A DNA stretch of 5,020 bases from Rhodospirillales bacterium. GTDB lineage: Bacteria; Pseudomonadota; Alphaproteobacteria; Acetobacterales; Acetobacteraceae. The stretch is taken from assembly GCA_028866335.1 (NCBI GenBank), contig JAGWIL010000133.1:1-5020 (forward strand). The letters run 5' to 3'. The notes beneath the pieces are model-generated. The model had not been told where the DNA came from. It saw only the letters and a list, made by a program, of their open reading frames with translations, and did not search any database. This document shows positions 1 to 4,891 of the stretch, in pieces (within the stretch, counting starts at the first letter, position 1; every line of letters starts with the position of its first letter). The translations under genes and the position numbers were made by a program.

Positions 1-30
1 CGATAAACTATCTTTCCGCAGCTCCGACAT
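1..30 (-). CDS. 5' end of a divergent gene, unidentified (partial)
   Basis: Read on the minus strand, an ATG at 30-28 opens a frame MSELRKDSLS that stays open to the window edge. A clean Shine-Dalgarno AAGGAG (plus-strand 41-46) lies 10 nt upstream. Only ten codons are visible, so no family can be named. Divergent paired operons are common in T6SS loci, so this may be the head of the other half of the cluster, but that is inference. The alternative is that 1-74 holds the 3' tail of a plus-strand gene. Two plus frames are open from the edge, ending at TAA 59-61 and TGA 72-74, but neither has a recognisable tail. The start codon and SD spacing favour the divergent reading. Confidence 0.45.
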   Translation of the reverse strand, partial: MSELRKDSLS

Positions 31-59
31 CGGGCCTGTTCTCCTTCGGCAATCCGGTT

Positions 60-86
60 AAAAATTTCTTTTGAAGAAAAATTTTT
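60..86. repeat. AT-rich imperfect hairpin
   Basis: The left arm AAAAATTTCTT (60-70) pairs with the right arm AAGAAAAATTTTT (74-86) around a TTG loop, with a two-A bulge at 77-78. On the plus strand it ends in five T residues, which resembles an intrinsic terminator, but the stem contains only one G-C pair and would be weak. It lies just inside the SD of the putative minus-strand gene, so it could also act in that gene's 5' leader. The function is undetermined. Confidence 0.4.
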
Positions 87-140
87 AATTTAAAGAACAA
101 ACGGGATTCAAGCGGGAAAAAATGGAAATCGTGCCGTTCT

Positions 141-177
141 AGCCGAAATAGAGCCAAAAATAGCCATAAATTGGCTA
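141..177. promoter_or_regulatory. AGCC motif cluster with perfect dyad, candidate operator
   Basis: Three direct copies of AGCC followed by an A-rich stretch begin at 141, 152 and 162, so they recur about once per helical turn. The third forms a perfect dyad TAGCCA (161-166), TAAAT spacer, TGGCTA (172-177). Phased half-sites ending in a palindrome are typical of binding sites for a dimeric or oligomerising transcription factor. No regulator is recognised from the motif. The position is between the two divergent starts, upstream of the vgrG promoter candidate. Confidence 0.4.
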
Positions 178-229
178 AAATATGCCCATTTGAGCGTTTT
201 TGGATGAATCGCAGCAGGGTTTAGGCCGT

Positions 230-242
230 TGGCGCTTCGCCA
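230..242. repeat. Short perfect dyad TGGCG-CTT-CGCCA
   Basis: Two perfect 5-bp arms (230-234 and 238-242) are separated by CTT. It could form a small stem-loop if transcribed or be a binding half-site pair. It lies about 30 bp upstream of the candidate -10. Such dyads are frequent by chance in GC-rich DNA. Confidence 0.25.
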
Positions 243-245
243 GAA

Positions 246-305
246 TTTAAATGCCAGCCGATGCGGTTGGGTGATATACTTCTTACCCGAAGGCGCGCAT
301 TTAAA
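246..305. repeat. 9-bp perfect inverted repeat bracketing the promoter
   Basis: TTTAAATGC at 246-254 is the exact reverse complement of GCATTTAAA at 297-305. The arm centres are 51 bp apart, close to five helical turns, and the symmetry axis (275.5) falls on the TATACT element. A smaller imperfect dyad, GGGTGA (269-274) with TTACCC (283-288), 5 of 6 matched, is nested inside. The layout suits paired operators bridged by a protein, but no protein can be assigned. Confidence 0.4.
272..280 (+). promoter_or_regulatory. Candidate extended -10 promoter for the vgrG operon
   Basis: TGATATACT matches an extended -10 element (TGn followed by TATACT, one base from TATAAT). No good -35 hexamer sits 16-18 bp upstream (251-258 reads ATGCCAGC), which an extended -10 can tolerate. 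Transcription would start near 287, giving a leader of about 97 nt. The sequence lies in the only plus-strand intergenic region before the operon. I saw no clear sigma-54 GG-N10-GC element, although T6SS operons often use one in other bacteria. Confidence 0.45.
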
Positions 306-339
306 CCTGCTTTGCTTGCGCGGCTCTGCCGGTTGATAC

Positions 340-387
340 ATGGTAATGCCACTTCAGGGAAACGCGCGGGCGGATGGTAGGGCATGA
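340..387 (+). CDS. Possible 15-codon upstream ORF overlapping the vgrG start
   Basis: ATG at 340-342 opens a frame MVMPLQGNARADGRA that stops at TGA 385-387. That stop shares the sequence ATGA with the vgrG start at 384, a classical coupling overlap. A second in-frame ATG lies at 346. No good Shine-Dalgarno precedes either ATG, so translation is uncertain. The vgrG start itself has only GGTAGGG ending one base before it, which is too close for normal SD use, so coupling would help explain how vgrG is started. It may be chance. Confidence 0.25.
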   Translation: MVMPLQGNARADGRA

Positions 388-2321
388 GTGGCGAACATGA
401 TTTACTGACGATTACGACGCCGCTGCCGGAGACAAGCTTCGGCATCGCCTCCATTAATGGTTCGGAACGGTTAAGCCGGCCGTTTCAATATAATATCCAG
501 CTTCATTCCGGCAGCGCGCTGCTCGACCCGAATGATCTGCTCGACAAGCCAGTGACCGTGAATATTGGCACGCCACTGAGCGGCGGTGACCCCGCGCGCT
601 ATGTTAATGGTATCGTCTACGCAGTGCGGCAGCTTCCCTCGCAATCCACAGCACTTTGGCAATATGAAATAAGTGTGGTGCCCAAGCTGTGGTTCCTGGA
701 CCAGACAAAGGATTGCCGGTTCTACCAGAAGCAATCCGTGCTCGATATCGTGAAATATGTTTTGGGCAAGTTCAGCATCACCCTAAGCGATAAAACCACC
801 GGTTCCTTCCCCACGCGCGATTATGTGGTGCAGTTCAACGAATCGTATCTGCACTTCATCCAGCGTTTGATGGAAGATGCAGGTATTTTCTATTTCTTTA
901 CCCATTCTGATGGCGCGCACACAATGGTGCTGGCCAATGCCAACACCGCCTTTGCGGATATCAGCCAGCCGCAGGTTCATTTGGACGAGACCAATGGCGG
1001 GTTTGGCGTACTAAACAGTTGGCACAGGGTGGACCGCACCGCCTTGGGCAGTGTGCGAACAGATGATTATAACCCCGAGACGGATCAGCTTCAGCCTGGT
1101 GCGGTATCCGGAACGGAATCAACTGTTTTGCAAGCCTCCGCTGCCTCGCAGCGCACGCATTATGCCTGGCCCGCCACGCGCGGCGTAACCAGCGATGCCA
1201 ACACATTGGCGAAAAGCCGGATGCTGGCCGCTGAGGCCGGGGCGCAGCTTTACACTGGTTCCGGCGAGATCGCTGATCTTGTCGCGGGCGGTAAGTTCAC
1301 TTTGGTGAACGATCCTGTTGCGGCCAACACGGAATATGTCATCCAGTCGCTCTCTTACCATATCATCGGTAACCGGGCGGGCGGGGGTGCCGGCCACCGC
1401 GCATCCATCGCCGCCAGCATCATCGCCTTCCCGTCGAAGACGACGTATCAGGAGGAAGCCGCCTTCCTGCCGCCGGTGATGGCGGGCATGTACAGCGCCA
1501 TTGTCATCGGGCCGCAGGGCGAAGAAATTTACACGGATGATCTCGGCCGTATCCAGGTGCAGTTTCCGTTCGACCATGAAGGCGACATCACCACGGACAA
1601 AACCCTCTGGGTGCGGGTGATGCAGGGGTGGTCTGGCAATAATTGGGGCACGCAATATATTCCGCGTATCGGCATGGAGGTTGTGGTGGCCTTCCTGGAA
1701 GGCGATGTGAACCGCCCGATGGTGGTGGGCTGTTTGTTCAACGGCAATAACAAGCCGGTTTTCGCCGCCAGTGAGAAGAACAAGAGCGGCTTGCGCACGC
1801 GTTCTACGATGCAAGGCGGCACCGCCAATTTCAGCGAATTCTCGATTGACGACACCAAGGGCAGCGAGGCGGTTTTTCTACACGCGGAAAAAGACCTGAA
1901 TGTCGAGGTTGAGAACAACCGCAGCGTTACCGTCACCAAGGACGAGACGGTAAAGATAGACGGCAAAAAAACCGATACGGTGAAGGGTGATTACGCCACG
2001 ACCGTTTCGCAGGGGAACCTTTCCACCACCGTTTCGCAGGGCAATGAATCGCTGGATGTGAGCCAGGGCACAATTTCCCACAGCGCGGCGCAGTCCATCA
2101 CGCTGAAAGTGGGCGGTAGCTCGATCAAGATCGACACCTCCTCCATCACCCTTACGGTTGGCGGCAGCACCGTTAAACTCACCGCTTCCGAAGTGGACGT
2201 GACCGGTATACAGGTCAATATCACTGGCCAAGCGCAAACGGCGGTGAAAGGTGCCATCGTTCAGGTTTCGGGCGATGGTATGCTGGAGCTTAAAGGTGCC
2301 ATGACCATGATCAATTCTTAA
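384..2321 (+). CDS. vgrG: VgrG / TssI spike protein of the type VI secretion system
   Basis: VgrG forms the trimeric spike on the Hcp tube tip and is pushed into target cells when the sheath contracts. The 645-residue length is usual for an unextended VgrG. Residues 1 to about 360 match the gp27-like base, with DLLTITTPL near the start and YVVQFNES followed by the FIQRL..AGIFYFF motif at 147-174. The gp5-type OB fold follows, with GRIQVQFPFD at 388-397 and WVRVMQGWSGNNWG from 409. From about 505 to the end there are repetitive V-x-V and T-V strands of the beta-helical needle, including three 9-residue repeats with core VSQG at 541-562, then the usual GGSSI/GGSTV strands. It ends at GAMTMINS with no effector domain, so cargo probably rides on a PAAR or adaptor encoded elsewhere. 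ATG 384 is the furthest possible start because TAG at 378-380 is in frame. G/C content is visibly lower than in the next two genes. Confidence 0.97.
   Translation: MSGEHDLLTITTPLPETSFGIASINGSERLSRPFQYNIQLHSGSALLDPNDLLDKPVTVNIGTPLSGGDPARYVNGIVYAVRQLPSQSTALWQYEISVVPKLWFLDQTKDCRFYQKQSVLDIVKYVLGKFSITLSDKTTGSFPTRDYVVQFNESYLHFIQRLMEDAGIFYFFTHSDGAHTMVLANANTAFADISQPQVHLDETNGGFGVLNSWHRVDRTALGSVRTDDYNPETDQLQPGAVSGTESTVLQASAASQRTHYAWPATRGVTSDANTLAKSRMLAAEAGAQLYTGSGEIADLVAGGKFTLVNDPVAANTEYVIQSLSYHIIGNRAGGGAGHRASIAASIIAFPSKTTYQEEAAFLPPVMAGMYSAIVIGPQGEEIYTDDLGRIQVQFPFDHEGDITTDKTLWVRVMQGWSGNNWGTQYIPRIGMEVVVAFLEGDVNRPMVVGCLFNGNNKPVFAASEKNKSGLRTRSTMQGGTANFSEFSIDDTKGSEAVFLHAEKDLNVEVENNRSVTVTKDETVKIDGKKTDTVKGDYATTVSQGNLSTTVSQGNESLDVSQGTISHSAAQSITLKVGGSSIKIDTSSITLTVGGSTVKLTASEVDVTGIQVNITGQAQTAVKGAIVQVSGDGMLELKGAMTMINS
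2001..2041 (+). repeat. 27-bp period repeat within vgrG needle
   Basis: The 14-mer ACCGTTTCGCAGGG occurs at 2001-2014 and again at 2028-2041, a spacing of 27 bp or nine codons. A third, diverged protein copy (DVSQG) follows one period later. The near-identical DNA suggests recent tandem duplication inside the beta-helix coding region, a place where VgrG length can change by slippage or recombination. Confidence 0.75.
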
Positions 2322-2330
2322 GCCAGGGAA

Positions 2331-2335
2331 GGGGG
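2331..2335 (+). promoter_or_regulatory. Ribosome binding site of the DUF6931-like gene
   Basis: A purine run AGGGAAGGGGGAAA precedes ATG 2343; its GGGGG core ends 7 nt before the start codon. It supports ATG 2343 as the start and lies in the 21-nt gap after vgrG, with no terminator between them. Confidence 0.6.
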
Positions 2336-2342
2336 AAACAAG

Positions 2343-2936
2343 ATGAGTGCTACAACTCAAGACAAATTATCTGTCACCGCCCTGGCTTTGGTGCTGAAGC
2401 GCGCGGCCTTGCCGGAAGCGGCGCTGGAATGCGCGGCGGGGCTGGCAAATGTGGGGGATGTAGTGGCCGCCCTGGCCCGGGCCGGGTTTGGCATTGAGGC
2501 GACGCGCGTGCTGGCCCATGCCCTGCCCAAGCGCGAAGCCGTGTGGTGGGCCTGCATGTGCGCGGCCCATACCGCCCCTGCGGAATTGCCAGAGGCCGAC
2601 CGCAAGGTGCGCGAGCTGGCCGAAAGCTGGGTGCGCCAGCAGAGCATGGAATTTGCCCGCGCCGCGATGGAAGAAGCCAAGCGCGCCGGTTTTCAAAGCC
2701 CTGAGGCATGGGCGGGCGTGGGCGCGTTCTGGAGTGGGGATTCCCTGGCCCCCGCGGATGCCCCCATTGTGCCGCCGCCGCCCCACCTTACCGGCCTGGC
2801 CGTGGCGGGCGCTGTGGCACTGGCCTCTGTGCGCACAGATGCCGCGCGCCAGCCGCAGCGTTTGGCGATGTTTCTGCAATCGGCACAGGATATCGCCGCT
2901 GGCGGGCCGGGGCGCTTGCCCGCGGAGGAATCATGA
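2343..2936 (+). CDS. DUF6931-like T6SS-associated protein
   Basis: This 197-residue alanine-rich, mostly helical protein has no signal peptide, no clear transmembrane segment and no catalytic motif, so it is probably cytoplasmic. The string LPKREAVWWACMCAA (61-75), the AFWSG stretch (128-132), the proline run at 144-147 followed by an A/V/G-rich helix (from about 150), and a C-terminal FLQSAQDIAAGG resemble what I recall of the DUF6931 family, seen beside T6SS genes in alphaproteobacteria and others. That assignment is from memory and was not searched. It lies between vgrG and the FHA gene, ending in an ATGA overlap with the latter, so the two are probably translationally coupled and made together. 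This hints at a role with the FHA protein or with VgrG handling. It does not look like a Tap-1/DUF4123 or DUF1795/Eag adaptor. High third-position G/C contrasts with vgrG. Confidence 0.8.
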   Translation: MSATTQDKLSVTALALVLKRAALPEAALECAAGLANVGDVVAALARAGFGIEATRVLAHALPKREAVWWACMCAAHTAPAELPEADRKVRELAESWVRQQSMEFARAAMEEAKRAGFQSPEAWAGVGAFWSGDSLAPADAPIVPPPPHLTGLAVAGAVALASVRTDAARQPQRLAMFLQSAQDIAAGGPGRLPAEES

Positions 2937-4360
2937 CCCTCACCCTCACCGTATTGCGCTGCCCGGACGCGGTGCCGCCCGAAACCAAGCAGATTTCCGG
3001 CGGGGAATTTCGCATTGGGCGCGGGCCGGATAACGATTGGATTATGCAGGATTCGGAGCGCCTGCTTTCCAAGCGCCATTGCGTGATCGCTTTTCGTAAT
3101 GGCGGCTGGGCGATTGCGGATATCAGCACCAACGGCACGTATCTCAACCGCGATGCCGAGCCGGTGGGCAATGGCCAGATCCGCGATTTGCGCGATGGCG
3201 ACAGAATCCGCTTTGGGGCCTATGAGATCGAGGCGCGGATTGCCGAGGCCCAGGGGTTCGGGGCCTCCAGCTTCGGCAAAGGAAGCTCGCCGTTTGATGA
3301 TCCGTTTGGCGGGGATGTGTTCGCGCCAGCCCCCACCCCGTCCGCCAGCAGCTTCACCAGCGCCGCCTTCGGGGCGGATGACCCGCTATTTGGCGGGGTG
3401 GCACGCGCGCCCTCGGTTACGCTGCCGGGCCAGTTTGACCCGCTGGCCGGGGCGGAGGACGATTTCCTCGGCGTGCCGACACAGCCGGACCATACGCCAT
3501 CCTTCAGCGACGCGTTCAGCCCGCCCGCCTCGCGGCAGACCTTGCCGGAGGATGATGATTGGGACCTCTCACCCATGCCGGGGCCAAAACCCGCGCCAGC
3601 CCCTGAGCCTGCGGCTTTCAGCCGGCCGGCACCGCTGCCGCCGCGCCCGGTGCCGGAGGCCAACCCGTTTGCCGAGGCGGCGGATAATCGCCCGCTGCCA
3701 CCCGCACCCGCGCCCGCACCCGCACCGCCGCTGGTTGCAGCCCCCATGCCGCAGCCGCCCGCGCCGCAGGTTTCGTCCGCCGGTGGCGATGCGCTGCTAG
3801 CAGCCTTCCTGAAAGGTGCCGGGCTGGAAGGCACTTCCCCCGCTAACCCCGAAGCGCTGATGACGGCACTGGGCGGCACGTTCCGCGCGGTGGTTTCCGG
3901 CATCCGCCAGGCTCTCATCGCGCGCGCCAGCATCAAGGGCGAATTCCGGATCGAGCAGACGATGATCCGCGCCCGGGGCAATAACCCGCTGAAATTCTCC
4001 GCCGATGATGACGACGCGCTGACAGCACTGCTCGGCCTGGGGCGGCGCGTGGATATGGGACCGGATGCGGCGGTGAGCGACGCGCTGCGCGACATGCGCC
4101 TGCACGAGCTGGCCACCATGGCGGCGATGCAGGGCGCGGTGCGAGCGCTGCTGGCGCAACTGGACCCGGCGAAGCTGCAAACCGATGGCGGCATGACCCT
4201 GCTGCCCGCGCAGAAAAAAGCCCGCGCTTTTGAGGCGTACGAGAAACTTCACGAAACCATCACCCGCGCGTTGGCTGATGATTTCGACAGCGTGTTCGGA
4301 AAATCTTTTGCCCGCGCCTATGAAACCGCGTTGCGCGAGATAAGTGCCAGGGAGTTGTAA
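2933..4360 (+). CDS. tagH: T6SS-associated FHA-domain protein TagH/Fha
   Basis: The protein has 475 residues. The N-terminal FHA domain (about 5-100) has the expected phosphothreonine-binding residues: R30 in FRIGRG, S46 and H49 in LLSKRHC, and N67-G68 in DISTNGTYLN. A disordered Pro/Ala linker (about 105-283) carries three DP-type motifs and an Ala-Pro run. The C-terminal domain (about 284-475) matches the T6SS FHA C-terminal family, with the hallmark KGEFRIEQTM followed by NNPLKFS at 335-356. Known relatives act post-translationally: Pseudomonas Fha1 is a target of the PpkA kinase, and Agrobacterium Fha binds phosphorylated TssL. No kinase or phosphatase gene is in this window. ATG 2933 is chosen because the FHA fold starts there, GGAGGA (2924-2929) precedes it, and it overlaps the upstream stop by ATGA. 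The frame is open to an earlier ATG at 2708, but that would add 75 residues inside the upstream gene with no domain match. Confidence 0.95.
   Translation: MTLTLTVLRCPDAVPPETKQISGGEFRIGRGPDNDWIMQDSERLLSKRHCVIAFRNGGWAIADISTNGTYLNRDAEPVGNGQIRDLRDGDRIRFGAYEIEARIAEAQGFGASSFGKGSSPFDDPFGGDVFAPAPTPSASSFTSAAFGADDPLFGGVARAPSVTLPGQFDPLAGAEDDFLGVPTQPDHTPSFSDAFSPPASRQTLPEDDDWDLSPMPGPKPAPAPEPAAFSRPAPLPPRPVPEANPFAEAADNRPLPPAPAPAPAPPLVAAPMPQPPAPQVSSAGGDALLAAFLKGAGLEGTSPANPEALMTALGGTFRAVVSGIRQALIARASIKGEFRIEQTMIRARGNNPLKFSADDDDALTALLGLGRRVDMGPDAAVSDALRDMRLHELATMAAMQGAVRALLAQLDPAKLQTDGGMTLLPAQKKARAFEAYEKLHETITRALADDFDSVFGKSFARAYETALREISAREL
3701..3724 (+). repeat. CCCGCN hexanucleotide repeat (Ala-Pro linker)
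   Basis: Four consecutive 6-bp units of the form CCCGCA/CCCGCG encode part of the Ala-Pro stretch in the FHA linker. In-frame 6-bp units would let the linker vary in length without a frameshift. Such repeats are ordinary in disordered linkers of high-GC bacteria. Confidence 0.7.
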
Positions 4361-4812
4361 TGAATAGATACGCCATTCTCACCGCCGGTTTGGCGCTGGC
4401 CGGTTGCGCGGCACCACCCCCGCCGCCCCCGCCTGTGCTTACGCTGAACATCGTTGGCGGGGCAGGGCAGAATCTAAATCCTTCCGGGCAGGCTACGGCG
4501 GTTGCCGTGCGGGTTTACCAGCTTGCCGCCACCGGTAAGTTCCAATCAGCAGATGTGTACACCCTTACCGGCAATGAAAGTGCGGCCCTGGGCACCGAGG
4601 AGCTTGGAAGTTCAGCGCAATATATCGTCTCGCCGGGGCAGAACCTCACCGAAACAATTAACCTGACGCCCGGTGCGGCCAATGCGGGCGTCGCGGTGCT
4701 GTTCCGCGACATTAATCATTCCACCTGGAAACTTACAGCACCTGTTGCCGCCCATGGCCCAACCGTGCTGACACTGCATATAAACGGACTGACAGCGACC
4801 CTTGGCGGTTGA
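4360..4812 (+). CDS. tssJ: TssJ outer-membrane lipoprotein of the T6SS
   Basis: TssJ is anchored to the periplasmic face of the outer membrane and holds the periplasmic part of TssM in the TssJLM membrane complex. The 150-residue precursor has a short type II signal (MNRYAILTAGLA) and lipobox LAGC, placing the lipidated cysteine at 16. Residue 17 is Ala, not Asp, which fits outer-membrane sorting. Seven prolines (19-25) then form a stiff tether. The beta-sandwich follows, with family signatures NLNP (38-41), VRVYQL (50-55), KF..ADVYTL (60-69), a Pro-Gly turn near the middle and a terminal VLTLHINGL strand. The start shares one base with the tagH stop (TAATG), with AGGGAG at 4349-4354 placed 5 nt upstream. 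The length is close to typical TssJ proteins. Confidence 0.95.
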   Translation: MNRYAILTAGLALAGCAAPPPPPPPVLTLNIVGGAGQNLNPSGQATAVAVRVYQLAATGKFQSADVYTLTGNESAALGTEELGSSAQYIVSPGQNLTETINLTPGAANAGVAVLFRDINHSTWKLTAPVAAHGPTVLTLHINGLTATLGG

Positions 4813-4887
4813 TGCGTAAGCCGCAATAATAGCCCGGCGCGTCCGGGGACGAAGCTTGGGAGAGTTGAAGAAAATGCGAGCCTTGCC
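4813..4887 (+). other. tssJ-tssK intergenic spacer with GC hairpin
   Basis: This is the only gap of more than about 25 nt inside the operon. It contains a perfect stem CCCGG (4833-4837), loop CGCGT, CCGGG (4843-4847), with no T-tract after it, so it is unlikely to be an intrinsic terminator. It may affect mRNA stability or translation. The tssK frame is continuous with the tssJ frame across the spacer, separated only by the TGA at 4810-4812. Confidence 0.5.
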
Positions 4888-4891
4888 GTGA
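4874..4891 (+). CDS. Possible 5-codon leader ORF coupled to tssK
   Basis: ATG 4874 encodes MRALP and stops at TGA 4889-4891, which overlaps the tssK GTG start at 4888 as GTGA. GGAGAG (4859-4864) lies 9 nt before this ATG, a normal SD spacing, whereas the GTG itself has no good SD of its own. This suggests ribosomes load at the mini-ORF and restart at the GTG. It is inferred from sequence only. Confidence 0.35.
   Translation: MRALP

Larger units (their letters stand above)
31..383. other. Intergenic control region between divergent genes
   Basis: No convincing protein gene occupies these 353 bases. The left part (about 59-190) is very AT-rich compared with everything downstream: 61-120 has 14 G/C of 60 and 121-180 has 23 of 60. 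It contains an A/T hairpin, three AGCC motifs spaced 10-11 bp apart and a perfect dyad. The right part (about 230-310) contains a short GC dyad, an extended -10 element and a 9-bp inverted repeat around it. The remaining leader to 383 holds a possible short upstream ORF. If the minus-strand gene at the left edge is real, this region serves both operons. Confidence 0.7.

Noticed and set aside
2..74. Plus-strand tail of an upstream gene (stops at 59-61 or 72-74) with the AT hairpin as its terminator
   Set aside because: Neither tail resembles a known protein end, the hairpin stem has a single G-C pair, and the minus-strand start with SD explains the region better. It cannot be fully excluded.
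108..341. Minus-strand 77-codon open frame in the intergenic region
   Set aside because: No clear SD and a composition unlike a protein gene; it runs through the dyads and the promoter candidate.
31..383. Sigma-54 promoter, riboswitch or CRISPR array
   Set aside because: No clear GG-N10-GC element, no aptamer-like fold I recognise, and no regularly spaced repeats of CRISPR length.
1119..1814. Minus-strand open frame (231 codons) opposite vgrG
   Set aside because: It is rich in His/Arg with no recognisable motif; the plus strand clearly encodes the conserved VgrG base and OB fold here.
2200..2321. C-terminal effector domain on VgrG
   Set aside because: The chain ends in the usual needle strands, with no extra residues for a toxin or PAAR-like extension.
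2708..2932. Extension of the FHA gene upstream to ATG 2708
   Set aside because: It would overlap the DUF6931-like gene by over 220 nt with low-complexity sequence; the FHA fold, SD and ATGA overlap all support 2933.
3099..3800. Plus-strand open frame in another register inside tagH
   Set aside because: It gives an Arg/Pro-rich product with no domain; the overlapping FHA frame is unambiguous.
3220..4194. Long minus-strand open frame (324 codons) opposite tagH
   Set aside because: It mirrors the Pro/Ala linker and high-GC codons of tagH as Ser/Gly/Ala-rich sequence without any domain, a typical antisense shadow.
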